This document shows, piece after piece, positions 1 through 8,720 of a stretch of DNA of 64,000 bases. The stretch's first letter is position 1. The number at the start of each line of letters is the position of its first letter. The translations under genes and the position numbers were made by a program. The notes beneath the pieces were generated by a model, which was not told the origin of the DNA, did no database searches, and worked only from the letters and a program-made list of their open reading frames with translations. Origin of the DNA: Yinghuangia soli (lineage in GTDB: Bacteria > Actinomycetota > Actinomycetes > Streptomycetales > Streptomycetaceae); the NCBI RefSeq assembly GCF_021502675.1, contig NZ_JAKFHA010000003.1:280103-344102 (forward strand), read 5' to 3'.

Positions 1-1
1 G

Positions 2-133
2 GCCCCCCGCGGCCGGGCTCCGCGGCCGGTCCGCCAAGCGGGGATTGCGGCCAGGGACCGACGGGTGCAGGTCGCCACCACCGACGCAGTGCTCGCCGCC
101 CTGCTCGTCCACCGCGCCACGGCCCACCGGTAG
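2..133 (+). CDS. 3' end of an unidentified ORF entering from the left
   Basis: A frame open from the window edge runs 43 codons to a TAG. The last residues (VATTDAVLAALLVHRATAHR) look protein-like, but they are too few to name a family, and the frame could be chance in GC-rich DNA. The following 254 bases up to the ligase gene hold nothing I can name. Confidence 0.25.
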   Translation, partial: APRGRAPRPVRQAGIAARDRRVQVATTDAVLAALLVHRATAHR

Positions 134-387
134 ACCGATGGGAACGCCGGCCCGGCAGCGCCGCAATCCGCTCCCCTGGTCGTGATCCGCGGTTTCGCGA
201 TCCGCGCCATCCGACGGCGGCGCGGTGCACACACGGTCCGCCCCCGTTCAGGCGTCGTCCGGCCGCAACAGCACGAGCTGAGTGCCTGGCGAATGTTTTC
301 GCCGCCTCAGGGCAGCGTCGTGACGCCCGGACGCGTCGAAGCGGCCGGGACGGCACCATGCCGGGTGGAACAGCAAGGAGCGAACGC

Positions 388-1530
388 GTGCACGTCAGGA
401 TGGGCGTCGAGGAAGAATTCCATGTGATCGACGCGAGCAGCGGGCTCCTGGTACCGGAAGCCCCGGCGTTGTCGGCGGACTTGCCGGCCGAGACCTTCAC
501 CGGCGAGTTCCAGCTCTCCGTGATCGAATCGCGCAGCGGCGTGCACAGCACCCTCGGCGCGCTGCGCGAGGACCTCGCAGCCATCCGCGGCACGCTCGTC
601 GAGGCCGCGTCCGAGCACGGGCTCGCCGTGGTGGCGGCCGGCACAGTGCCGCTCGTCCGCGGCGATTCGCTGGGATTCGCCGCTGACGAGCGCTCCGCCA
701 AGATGGCCGACGAATACCAGGCGGTCGCCGAAGAACAACTCATCTGCGGCGCCCAGGTGCACATCGACATCCCGGACCGGGACACCGCGGTACGGGCGAT
801 GCCGGTGGTCTCGCCATGGCTTTCCGTGCTGCTCGCGCTGTCCGCGAGCTCCCCGTTCTGGCAGGGTGCCGACACCGGGTACGCCAGCTGGCGCACGATG
901 CTGTGGCAGCGCTGGCCCACCGCCGGCCCCGCCGGGGTGTACCGCTCGGCCGCCGAGTACGACGCGGCCGTCCGCGCGCTGGTGCGCACCAGGGTGATAT
1001 CCGACCCCGGCATGGTCTATTCCGACGTCCGCCCCTCCGACCATGTGAAGACGCTGGAACTGCGCATCTGCGACGCCTGCCCCGACATCGGCACGGTCGT
1101 CCTGATCGCAGGCCTGTTCCGGGCCCTGGTGGTCGACGCTTGCCGCGCGGTGGACAGCGGCGACCCGCCGGCTCCCGCGCCGGACGGATGGCTGCGCGCC
1201 GCTTCCTGGCGCGCCGCCCGCTCCGGCCTGGAGGGGGACCTCCTCGACCCGTCCACCGGTGCGCCCGCGCCGGCCGGGCAGGTGGTCCGCAGCCTGCTGG
1301 CCCGTCTGCGGCCCACGCTGGAGGCCTTCGGGGACTGGGAAGCGGTCACCGCGGCCGCCGAGGCGATGCTCACCGAAGGCAGCGTCGCGCGCCGCCTCCG
1401 GAACCGGGCCGCCGGGGCCTCGTGGCGCGAAGTCGCCCTGGCACTGGCCGACTCGACCCGCGGCGGTGCCTCCGCACCGGCCACGCGGGCTACCTCCTCG
1501 ACGTCGGAGGCGCGTCCATCTGCGGCATAA
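388..1530 (+). CDS. YbdK-type carboxylate-amine ligase (GCS2 family)
   Basis: This is a 380-residue protein of the glutamate-cysteine ligase 2 / YbdK family, cytosolic enzymes that form an amide bond between a carboxylate and an amine with ATP. Visible signatures are GVEEEFHVID at the N-terminus, a GEFQLSVIE strand near residue 40, a CGAQVHIDIP strand near residue 120 (GAHVHV-like in the family) and LELRICDACPDI in the second half. Length is normal. I start at GTG 388 because AAGGAG lies 7 bases upstream; an ATG at 358 in the same frame lacks a site. Actinobacteria carry several copies, and their true substrates are mostly unknown. The gene stands alone, with a minus-strand gene convergent to it. 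Confidence 0.85.
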   Translation: MHVRMGVEEEFHVIDASSGLLVPEAPALSADLPAETFTGEFQLSVIESRSGVHSTLGALREDLAAIRGTLVEAASEHGLAVVAAGTVPLVRGDSLGFAADERSAKMADEYQAVAEEQLICGAQVHIDIPDRDTAVRAMPVVSPWLSVLLALSASSPFWQGADTGYASWRTMLWQRWPTAGPAGVYRSAAEYDAAVRALVRTRVISDPGMVYSDVRPSDHVKTLELRICDACPDIGTVVLIAGLFRALVVDACRAVDSGDPPAPAPDGWLRAASWRAARSGLEGDLLDPSTGAPAPAGQVVRSLLARLRPTLEAFGDWEAVTAAAEAMLTEGSVARRLRNRAAGASWREVALALADSTRGGASAPATRATSSTSEARPSAA

Positions 1531-1614
1531 GCGGCGAGGGCAGGCCCGACGTGGCGGACGTCGAGGCGACCGCTGTACCAGGAGCCGATGGACCGGGTCC
1601 TCGACAGGAAGCGG

Positions 1615-2052
1615 TCAGTCCCAGGTGTGATCGGGGTGGCCATGGGTGCGCAGGCGCTGCTTCATCTCCGCCTCGTACAAATGCCGACGGCCGCCTACGA
1701 GTTCGTCACGCAGACGCTGCTCGGCTTCGGCGAACGGCCCGTAGTACGTGCGGTCGTACGCCTCGACGATCTGGAACGTCCAGTGCCCCGGGATGACGTT
1801 GCGGCCGGCGATCTCCCGGGCCAGAAGCTCCGCGGCATCCTCGTGCCCGGCCTGCCGCAGCAACTCCACGGCGTCGTGCAGGATCCGGTCCGCGCTGCCG
1901 GTGAGCTGATGAAACGTGTACAAGTGGCCCCGGGCGCGGGCGGTGTACTCCCAAGCCTCCGACACCCTGGCGAGTGCGGCGACGGTGGCGTCCGCCACCC
2001 CGTCGGGGCGCAGGTGCGAGTCCTCCGGAACGGGAAAGTCACGATCGGTCAC
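1615..2052 (-). CDS. conserved hypothetical protein
   Basis: A 145-residue soluble protein with no signal peptide or membrane segment. It is largely helical, with alternating acidic and basic residues; LHDAVELLRQAG and AEQRLRDELVGG look like amphipathic helices. I do not recognise a named domain. GTG 2052 is preferred because CAGGAG precedes it by 9 bases; a further in-frame GTG at 2118 would overlap the dehydrogenase remnant. It begins 5 bases after the stop of that remnant, so it may once have been the distal gene of an operon with it. Confidence 0.6.
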   Translation of the reverse strand: MTDRDFPVPEDSHLRPDGVADATVAALARVSEAWEYTARARGHLYTFHQLTGSADRILHDAVELLRQAGHEDAAELLAREIAGRNVIPGHWTFQIVEAYDRTYYGPFAEAEQRLRDELVGGRRHLYEAEMKQRLRTHGHPDHTWD

Positions 2053-2057
2053 CGCGA

Positions 2058-2390
2058 TCAACTCCTGACATCGCTCGTAGCGGCACACTGCGGGGCTCCG
2101 GTCGTCTCCCCGCGCCACGCCACCGGCAGCAGCCGTGCCGCGATCCCGCGGACGAACGGCTCGACGCCCACGCCGAGCAGGCGCTGCGCCCAGTCGATCG
2201 CGTAGGCGTCCGCCCCGATGTAGACGCGGGCCCGGTTCCGGGACACGCCGCGCAGGATGGCCCGCGCCGCTCCTTCAGTGGAGGTGAGCGCGACGCGCTC
2301 GCTCACCTCGGCCACGGCGTCGGCGTCGGCGTCGACGCGCGGCGAGGTCCGCAGCGCCCGCGCGAAGCCGGAGGCGACGCCGCCCGGCCG
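2058..2390 (-). pseudogene. C-terminal remnant of a short-chain dehydrogenase (SDR)
   Basis: The last ~110 codons of a minus-strand frame read like the tail of a classical SDR: a PGGV segment (the end of the HPGGV-type strand), an LTSTEGAARAILRGVSR helix and RARVYIGADAYAIDWAQR, the usual pattern before the SDR C-terminus. Nothing upstream encodes the Rossmann GxxxGxG motif or the YxxxK catalytic pair; the open frame continues but becomes arginine/proline-rich antisense sequence. I read this as a truncated gene. A frameshift further upstream is possible, but no N-terminal half was found in the other frames. Confidence 0.6.
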
Positions 2391-2563
2391 CTGAAGTCGC
2401 GCACGGTGCCCTCCAGCCGGTCGGATCGTCCCTTCTCGCCCGGGGGCTACCCGAATCCGGCGCACGGACACGGGCACGGCCCGCTCCGGCACCGGACGCG
2501 CACAGGGGCGCGTGGCCGCTCCCGGCCTGGGCAGCCGCCGTGCTTGGCGGGACGGAGTCCGGC

Positions 2564-3016
2564 CTATCGCAGCAGCGCGGGCCAGGAAATCGCCGCCAAG
2601 CACCGCAGCAGCGCACGCCCGGCGGCACTGCCGGACAGCCACACCGGGAACCGCTCTGCGCACCCCTCGGGCCCCTTCTCGCCCGACGCGGGGACGGCGT
2701 GGAGCATCGTCCCGGTGCCGGTCAAGACGAACAGGCCGCTCAGGTTCCGGCCCGGATTGTGCAGGCGCAGGTGTCCTCCGCCCTCGACGGCCGCCTTGGC
2801 GAGGTCGTGGAAGACGCGCAAACCGGTGGCGTCGCAATGCGTCACTCCGGCGAGGTCGATGTCGATGGCGTGGCGGTCGTCCGCCAGGCACCGCGCCAGC
2901 GAGCCCCGCAGCACGCTCTCGGAGCGCGCGTCGATCTCCCCGTGCAGCGCCACGCCGGCCTCGGTGTCGCGTCGGTGGACGATCAGATAGACGGGTTCGA
3001 ACGCACGGCCGGGCAA
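2564..3016 (-). CDS. STAS-domain anti-sigma factor antagonist
   Basis: A 150-residue SpoIIAA/RsbV-like protein. The STAS fold spans about residues 7-105 (VYLIVHRRDTEAGVALHGEID... then HAIDIDLAGVTHCDATGLRV). Such proteins bind RsbW-type kinases and release a sigma factor when unphosphorylated. The phosphosite segment is CDATGL, so only a threonine is available where many relatives have D-S-S/T-G. A tail of ~45 residues follows the domain. It is one of three STAS proteins in the window, which also encodes two SpoIIE phosphatases with fused RsbW-like domains. Partnership with them is inference. Confidence 0.75.
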   Translation of the reverse strand: MPGRAFEPVYLIVHRRDTEAGVALHGEIDARSESVLRGSLARCLADDRHAIDIDLAGVTHCDATGLRVFHDLAKAAVEGGGHLRLHNPGRNLSGLFVLTGTGTMLHAVPASGEKGPEGCAERFPVWLSGSAAGRALLRCLAAISWPALLR

Positions 3017-3148
3017 AAGGCCTCGCTTCCGATGTCGGGAGAGCAGCCTGGGGGGCCGGGCCCAGGGGGACCCGAGGGGGTGAAACGAGAGGCCCGGATC
3101 CAGGGCGCAGCGAAGGACGCGCTCGCGTCGCCCCGGGGGCCGTCTCGG

Positions 3149-3640
3149 CTATCCCTCGACGATGCGGCGGACGTTGTCCACGTCGCCGCACTTGGCCGCC
3201 AACTGCCGTGCACGCTCGCGCTCGAAGGCGGCGCCGAGTTCCCGCCGACGCTCGTCCGCAACGTTCTCGCGGGCTCCGTTGAGGATCGTGCGCTCCTCCT
3301 CGTCCGCATGGTGCGAGACCGCTTCGACGAGCTTCTCCAGCTTCTCGTCCCAGTCGTCCGAGCCGACCTCGTCGACCTCCAGCAGCGCCAAGAGCGCCTT
3401 GTTGCCTTCCTCGTGCTCCTCTTGGCCGTGCTCGACCTCCTCGTCGTCGATGTGCTTGTAGCGCTTGAGCGCCGGATACACCTCGGCTTCCTCGGCCAGG
3501 CCGTGCGCGATCAGCAGGTCCGCGAATTCGCGCAAAGCCCCCTCCCGGTCCGCCTCGACACTGCGCATACGGCGGAACAGCTGCTCCATGCGCCGGTGGT
3601 CTTCCAGAATCAGCGCGACGACGTCGCCTTCAGCGGCCAT
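3149..3640 (-). CDS. hemerythrin HHE domain protein
   Basis: A 163-residue hemerythrin-like cation-binding protein. Metal ligands are visible in order: EDHRRMEQLF (H), GLAEEAEVYP (E), HGQEEHEEGNK (H, E, H) and SHHADEEERTI (H, E). Family members bind a di-iron centre and are linked to oxygen, NO or oxidative-stress sensing. ATG 3640 is chosen because AAAGGAGAG precedes it; the open frame extends ten codons further without a site. It is divergent from the sigma-like gene at 3856. A second, interrupted hemerythrin gene lies at 16622-17134. Confidence 0.85.
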   Translation of the reverse strand: MAAEGDVVALILEDHRRMEQLFRRMRSVEADREGALREFADLLIAHGLAEEAEVYPALKRYKHIDDEEVEHGQEEHEEGNKALLALLEVDEVGSDDWDEKLEKLVEAVSHHADEEERTILNGARENVADERRRELGAAFERERARQLAAKCGDVDNVRRIVEG

Positions 3641-3812
3641 GACGGCTCTCCTTTCACGGAAACGGCACATCGGCGGCCCTGGGCCTGCCTGGGAGAGGCC
3701 CGGGGGCCGGTGCGCATGGGCACGCTGCCCTGAATCGTCCGGCCGAAGCGCAAGGTCACGAAGTCACCCGGTCGGGGCATCGCGGCCGACGGGCCGGGTA
3801 GCCGCTGCGCAT

Positions 3813-3837
3813 CCGCTGCCTGCCCGGCAGGCGGCGG
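3813..3837. promoter_or_regulatory. 12-bp inverted repeat in a divergent promoter region
   Basis: CCGCTGCCTGCC and GGCAGGCGGCGG flank a single C, so the arms pair over 12 positions with one T-G. It lies between the divergent hemerythrin gene (start 3640) and the sigma-like gene (start 3856), 19 bases before the latter. A dimeric repressor site or an mRNA leader hairpin both fit. Confidence 0.4.
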
Positions 3838-3855
3838 GATGCGAAAGGAACGACC

Positions 3856-4299
3856 GTGACGCACTCCCCCGTCCCCGCCCCCGCCCCCGCCCCCGCCCCC
3901 AGCCGCCCTTCCCGCCATGCGGCCCTCGGCCGCAGCGGAGCCGACCGGATCGCCCGCATCCGCTGGTTCGCCCGGGTCGCTCGGGGCGCGCTGGACCAGC
4001 ATCAGCTCGGCGTCCTCACCGAGCGGCTCCTCGCGCATCTGCGCACGCTGCATCCGATCAGCCCCTCGTACAGCCGCTTCCGCATGTGCATTGTCGAGCT
4101 CAACCAGCCCATGGCCGATGCCATCGCCGACGGGCTCACGCGCTCGCCGGGCCTCGGCACCGAAGTCGGCCGCCGCGCCGGACGCCGCGGGCTGCTGCGC
4201 GCGATCGACACGTACACGCCGAGCTGCGGTGAGGACTTCCGCCGGTACGCCGCGTCGGTCATCGCTGCCGAGATGTACCGGCTCACCGAACGCGGCTGA
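3856..4299 (+). CDS. sigma-70 region-2-like protein, lacking regions 3 and 4
   Basis: A 147-residue protein whose second half resembles region 2 of SigB/SigF-type sigma factors: RFRMCIVELNQPMADAIADG, then RGLLRAIDTYTPSCGEDF and RRYAASVIAAEMYRLTE. These follow the family pattern of a conserved helix, LxKAIDRYDPxRG.xF and YAxPTIxGEIKRHFR. It stops where region 3 would begin, so no region-4 -35 recognition domain exists. The N-terminus carries a PAPAPAPAPAP tract encoded by a CCCGCC-rich simple repeat (about 3869-3900). GTG 3856 is supported by AAAGGA 7 bases upstream. It may be a core-binding regulator or decayed sigma factor; ten GCACC repeats follow its stop. Confidence 0.5.
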   Translation: MTHSPVPAPAPAPAPSRPSRHAALGRSGADRIARIRWFARVARGALDQHQLGVLTERLLAHLRTLHPISPSYSRFRMCIVELNQPMADAIADGLTRSPGLGTEVGRRAGRRGLLRAIDTYTPSCGEDFRRYAASVIAAEMYRLTERG

Positions 4300-4315
4300 C
4301 CGCTCCGCCGGCGCC

Positions 4316-4365
4316 GCACCGCACCGCACCGCACCGCACCGCACCGCACCGCACCGCACCGCACC
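4316..4365. repeat. (GCACC)10 pentanucleotide tandem repeat
   Basis: Ten perfect copies of GCACC lie 17 bases after the stop of the sigma-like gene and 240 bases before the coiled-coil gene. Perfect 5-base arrays are prone to slippage, so copy number may vary between strains. It is non-coding as annotated. Confidence 0.95.
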
Positions 4366-4606
4366 GGCCAGGATTGCCCGAAATCCGCCGCGCCCCCACC
4401 GCCATCCACTCGGGTCTTCCAGGAGCGGTGGTCCACCGGTCCGGCAACTCCTCGGCCTCCCCACCGTGGCCGGGTACTTCCTGGACCGGCCCGGGTTCGC
4501 ACCTGCGCGAACCGCCGCACCACACCGCGGAGGCGTGAAGATCAACAGCTGGGGCAGCCGCCGGGTGACCGGAACAGATCACCGGGGGCTGGGAGGAGGC
4601 AGGCCC

Positions 4607-5656
4607 ATGGCCCGGCGTGACGCATCCGCCGCGGATCGGTTCCAAGCGGTGGCGGACGAGCTGTATGCGCTCTCTCCCGCGGACTTCACCGCCGCCCGCG
4701 ACACACACGCGGCGCAGCTGCGCCGAGACGGAGAGCGCGACCTGGCGGCGCGGGTGGCTGCGCTGCGGCGGCCGACCATGGCGGCATGGGCCGGCAATGT
4801 GCTGGTGCGGGCCCGGCCCGAGGAGGTGGCCGGGGTCTTGGAGCTGGGGGCGGCGCTGCGGGAGGCGCACCGGGACCTGGACGGCACGCGGCTGCGGGCG
4901 CTGTCCGCGCAGCAGCGTGCGTTGACGATGGCGCTGGCGCGGCAGGCGCGGGCGTTGACGGTGAAGGCGGGCCGGCCGTTGAGCGAGCAGGGCGTGCTGG
5001 AGGTCCGCGGCACCGTCCAGGCCGCCCTCGCCGATCCCGATGCCGCCCGGGCGTGGGCCGGAGGGTGCCTGGACCACCCCTTGACCCCGCCCGCGTTCCC
5101 TGCCGTCGCCGGCGCCGGGACCAGGCCCGCAGGTCCGGTGTGGGACCTGTCCGACGAACCGGCGAAGCGCCGTTCCGCAAAGCCCGCTCCGCGGGCCGCC
5201 GCCGACGACCTCGAGCGGGCGCGGGTACGCCGCGAGGCCCGGGCCCGGCGGGACGAGGCCGTTCGGGACGCCGAGACGGCCGCAGTGAACGCTGACCGGG
5301 CCCAAGCGGCCGTGGAGGCTGCCCGTGAGCAGGCCCACGCCGCGCAAGAGCGCCGGGAGGAGGCCCGCGGGCACGTCGCGGAGCTGCGCCGGGAGCTCGC
5401 CGACGCCGAACAGGCCGAACACGACGCCGCCGAAGACGAGCGCCGTACCCGCGACCGGGTCCGGGAGGCGGAGCGCGCGCTGCCCGGGGCCCGCCGCCGC
5501 GCCCGGGAGGCCGAACGACACGCCGCCCACCTCGCCCGCCAAGCCGCCGACGGCAACACCAAGGCTGCGCCTGCGTCTTCTCGGGGCTCGACCCGGGGCT
5601 CGGCTCGGGGTTCGACTCGGGGTTCGACTCGGGGTCGTTCTCGGGGCGGGCAGTGA
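4607..5656 (+). CDS. conserved actinobacterial coiled-coil protein, NHEJ neighbour
   Basis: A 349-residue protein. Residues 1-150 match a family I know from streptomycetes beside DNA-repair genes: DRFQAVADELYALSPADFTAARD, RRPTMAAWAGNVLVR, GAALREAHRDLDGTRLRALS; no biochemical role is known to me. From about residue 195 to 325 it is a long charged coiled coil (R/E/A rich). The last 20 residues are a RGSTRGSARG-type repeat encoded by near-identical 12-base units around 5580-5640. ATG 4607 follows GGAGGAGGC. It ends 16 bases before Ku and probably shares its transcript, which suggests a structural or DNA-bridging part in end joining; that role is inference. Confidence 0.7.
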   Translation: MARRDASAADRFQAVADELYALSPADFTAARDTHAAQLRRDGERDLAARVAALRRPTMAAWAGNVLVRARPEEVAGVLELGAALREAHRDLDGTRLRALSAQQRALTMALARQARALTVKAGRPLSEQGVLEVRGTVQAALADPDAARAWAGGCLDHPLTPPAFPAVAGAGTRPAGPVWDLSDEPAKRRSAKPAPRAAADDLERARVRREARARRDEAVRDAETAAVNADRAQAAVEAAREQAHAAQERREEARGHVAELRRELADAEQAEHDAAEDERRTRDRVREAERALPGARRRAREAERHAAHLARQAADGNTKAAPASSRGSTRGSARGSTRGSTRGRSRGGQ

Positions 5657-5672
5657 AGGGCGGTGAGCCGCG

Positions 5673-6722
5673 ATGCCGGCACGCGCGGTGTGGAGCGGAG
5701 TGGTATCCCTCGGGCTCGTGACACTGCCGGTGGGCATGTACAGCGCCACCGGCGAGCACACCACCCACTTCCACCAGCTCCAGCGCGGGACCTCCGACCG
5801 GGTCCGCATCCAGCGCGTCAACGAGCGCACCGGCAAGGAAGTCGACTACGACGACATCGTCAAGGGCTACGACCTCGGCGGCCGGTACGTCCTCGTCGAA
5901 CCCGCCGAACTCGACGCGATCGCACCGGGCAAATCCGAACTCCTCGACGTGAGCGGGTTCGTCGACGAGGACGACATCGCCCCGGTGTTCTACGACCGCA
6001 CCTACTACCTCGCACCCCGCGGCGCCCCCTACGCCAAGGTCTACACCCTGCTGCGCACCGCCATGCACGACGCCCGCAAGGCCGGCATCGCCACGTTCGT
6101 CATGCGCGGCAAGCAGTACCTGGTCGCGCTGCGGGCCGACGAGAAGGTCATTACCGCGGAGACCCTCCACTGGCCCGACGAGGTCCGCGACCCCGGCGAA
6201 CAGCTCGACCTTCCCCGCCGCGGCAAACCGCCCGCACCCGAACTGCGCGCCGCCCGGCAGCTCGTCGACGCCATGACCATCGACTGGAACCCCGCCGACT
6301 GGCGCGACACCTACGAGGCCAAGGTCCGCGCGCTGATCGACGCCAAAGCCGAAGACGGGGAGATCGCCGAGGCGGAGCCCGCGCCGAAGGCCACGGACGT
6401 CGTGGACATCATGGATGCCCTGCGCCGCAGCCTCGAGCGCGCAGGAACACCCCGCGACAGGGCCGGCCGCCCAGCCGCCCGCAGCGGGCGCAGCCCGGCC
6501 CCGCGGAGCAAAGCCGGCAGCACAGGCGACCGTACCGGCAAGTCGCGCCGGAAGGGCAAGGCCGTGACGGGCAAGCGCCCCACCAAGAAGGCGGCGACCG
6601 GCGCCGGGCTGAGCGAATTGTCCAAGCAGGAGCTGTACGACCGGGCGAGCCGCATGAAGATCACCGGCAGGTCGCAGATGAACCGCGGCGAACTCCTCGA
6701 CGCCGTCCGCGCCGCATCATGA
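5673..6722 (+). CDS. ku: Ku DNA end-binding protein (non-homologous end joining)
   Basis: A 349-residue bacterial Ku. It opens with AVWSGVVSLGLVTLPVGMYSA and continues with the ring-forming core (RIQRVNERTGKEVDYDDIVKGY, YYLAPRGAPYAKVYTLLRTAM, GKQYLVALRADEKVI) to about residue 255. Bacterial Ku is a homodimer that encircles double-strand ends and recruits LigD. After the core is a basic linker (RSGRSPAPRSKAG, KGKAVTGKRPTKKA), then a SAP-like helix pair at residues ~315-349 (ELSKQELYDRASRMKITGRS), an extension seen in some actinobacterial Ku proteins that adds DNA contacts. It sits between the coiled-coil gene and ligD on the same strand. Confidence 0.95.
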   Translation: MPARAVWSGVVSLGLVTLPVGMYSATGEHTTHFHQLQRGTSDRVRIQRVNERTGKEVDYDDIVKGYDLGGRYVLVEPAELDAIAPGKSELLDVSGFVDEDDIAPVFYDRTYYLAPRGAPYAKVYTLLRTAMHDARKAGIATFVMRGKQYLVALRADEKVITAETLHWPDEVRDPGEQLDLPRRGKPPAPELRAARQLVDAMTIDWNPADWRDTYEAKVRALIDAKAEDGEIAEAEPAPKATDVVDIMDALRRSLERAGTPRDRAGRPAARSGRSPAPRSKAGSTGDRTGKSRRKGKAVTGKRPTKKAATGAGLSELSKQELYDRASRMKITGRSQMNRGELLDAVRAAS

Positions 6723-6875
6723 CCGCCCGGCGAGCGGCCGTCCCGCGGGCGGATTGCGGGCGCGGCGCTACCCCGGACGGGTGTAGCCGCCGACGCCTGC
6801 ACGGTGCGGCTGCGCCGACCCGCAGGGGCCGCAGGTGACGCTGCATATCGAGGTCGTCCCCAGGAGGAGAAGCCG

Positions 6876-8720
6876 ATGCCCGTCACAGTGGTCGAGGGGC
6901 GGCGCCTGGTCCTGACCAACCTCGACAAGGTCCTCTACCCGGCGACCGGCACCCGCAAGGCCGAACTGCTGGACTACTACCGGCAGATCCACAGCGCCCT
7001 GCTCCCCCACCTGCGTGACCGGCCGGTCTCCTTCGTCCGCTACCCCGACGGGCCCGGCGGGCAGCAGTTCTTCGCCAAGCACCCTCCGCCCGGCACCCCC
7101 AGTTGGGTGCGGACCGCGACCGTGCCGTCCAAGACCCACGGCACCCGTACCCAAATCCTCGTCGAGGATCTCGCCACGCTGATGTGGGCCGCCAACCTCG
7201 CCGCCCTCGAACTCCACGTCCCCCAATGGCACGCCGAGCAGTACGCGACGGCCGACCGCATGGTCTGGGACCTGGACCCCGGCCCCGGAGCCGACATCCT
7301 AAGCTGCCGCGACGCCGCGTTCATGCTGCGCGAACGCCTCGCCGCGGACGGTCTGCAGGCATGGGCCAAGACCTCCGGATCGAAGGGCCTGCACCTGCTC
7401 GTCCCCCTCGCCGACACCCCCTCCGACCAGGTGTCCGCGTACGCCAAAGCGGTGGCCGCCGAACTCGAAGCCACGTACCCCGCGCTGCTGATCGCGTCGA
7501 TGGCCAAAGCCCGCCGCGCCGGAAAGGTCTTCCTGGACTGGTCGCAGAACGCCGCTGCCAAGACGACCGCCGCCCCCTACACCGTCCGGGCTCGCGAAGC
7601 CCCCACCGTCTCCACGCCCGTCGCCTGGGACGAACTCGCCGACGCGACCCGCACCGACGACCTCACCTTCGACATCACCCAGGTCCCGGACCGCATCACC
7701 GACCTGGGCGACCTCCTGGCTCCGCTCCTGAACCCGCGCCGCGCCCACTCGCTCCCCCAGCCCCCACCGCCCATGCGGCGGCCCTCCCACGCCCGCACCA
7801 CCGCGCCCACGCCCCGACCTGCACCCGCGGCCGGGCGGATCGTGCTGGAACCGCCGATCGAGGTGATGCGGCCCGGCAAGGCCGCCGCAGTGCCGGCCGA
7901 GGACGCCATGCCCGGCGGCACCCGGTACGAGCTCAAACTCGACGGATTCCGCGCCCTCGCCTTCGCCCGCGGCCCCGGCCGCACCATGCTGCAATCCCGC
8001 ACCGGCCGCGACCTCGCCCCCGGATTCCCCCTGCTCGCCGACGCCATCGCCCACCTGCCCGAAGGCGTAGTCCTCGACGGGGAGATCGTCGCCACCGTCG
8101 ACGGCGTGTTCGCCTTCGAGCAACTGCTGCGCACCCGCACCGCCCGCGAAGCCGATGACGTGGCCGTCTCCTACATCTGCTTCGACCTGCTCGCCCACCC
8201 CGAACACGGCGACCTCCGCCAACACCCTTTGGCGGAACGCCTCGAGCTCCTCACCGACGTCCTGACCGGGGCGGGGCCGCCCCTGGAACAGGTCATGGCC
8301 ACCCGCGATCGCGACGAAGCCCTCCACTGGCGTAACGCCCTCGCAGCAGCAGGCATCGAAGGGCTGGTGTGCAAGGGCATGGCCACCCTGTACCGGCCCA
8401 AGGCAGCCGCGCACCGCTGGCTCAAACACCGCCGGAGCGACAGCACCGACGCCCGCCTGCTCGGCTTCGCGGGCACCGCGCGGCGCCCCCGCACACTCCT
8501 GCTCGAACTCGCCGACGGCCGCACGATCGCGACCACCCCGCAACTGGACACCCGCCAAGCCAGGCAGATCGCCGACGCCTCCGCGGGCCGCCTCGGCACC
8601 CCGGTCCGCGACCCCGAGCACGGCCAGGTCTTCCCCCTGGCCGATCCGCTCGTCGTCGAGGTCGCCCTGAGCACCGGACGCCACGCCACCGCCCGCTTCT
8701 TGCGCCTGCGCGGCGACTGA
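6876..8720 (+). CDS. ligD: LigD, polymerase-ligase form (ATP-dependent NHEJ ligase)
   Basis: A 614-residue two-domain protein. The primase-like polymerase domain comes first (residues ~5-290): LTNLDKVLYPATGTRKAELL, FAKHPPPGTPSW and the catalytic DLDPG at ~132-136, with TSGSKGLHLLVPL. The ATP-dependent ligase domain follows from ~325, with nucleotidyl-lysine motif ELKLDGFR (Lys ~354), VLDGEIV and EGLVCKGMATLYRP. The 3'-phosphoesterase domain of mycobacterial LigD is absent, so end trimming must come from elsewhere. ATG 6876 is fixed by AGGAGGA 7 bases upstream. It fills and seals double-strand breaks with Ku. Confidence 0.93.
   Translation: MPVTVVEGRRLVLTNLDKVLYPATGTRKAELLDYYRQIHSALLPHLRDRPVSFVRYPDGPGGQQFFAKHPPPGTPSWVRTATVPSKTHGTRTQILVEDLATLMWAANLAALELHVPQWHAEQYATADRMVWDLDPGPGADILSCRDAAFMLRERLAADGLQAWAKTSGSKGLHLLVPLADTPSDQVSAYAKAVAAELEATYPALLIASMAKARRAGKVFLDWSQNAAAKTTAAPYTVRAREAPTVSTPVAWDELADATRTDDLTFDITQVPDRITDLGDLLAPLLNPRRAHSLPQPPPPMRRPSHARTTAPTPRPAPAAGRIVLEPPIEVMRPGKAAAVPAEDAMPGGTRYELKLDGFRALAFARGPGRTMLQSRTGRDLAPGFPLLADAIAHLPEGVVLDGEIVATVDGVFAFEQLLRTRTAREADDVAVSYICFDLLAHPEHGDLRQHPLAERLELLTDVLTGAGPPLEQVMATRDRDEALHWRNALAAAGIEGLVCKGMATLYRPKAAAHRWLKHRRSDSTDARLLGFAGTARRPRTLLLELADGRTIATTPQLDTRQARQIADASAGRLGTPVRDPEHGQVFPLADPLVVEVALSTGRHATARFLRLRGD

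Noticed and set aside
307-1044. 245-codon minus-strand frame over the ligase gene
   Set aside because: Antisense shadow of a well-supported GCS2-family gene.
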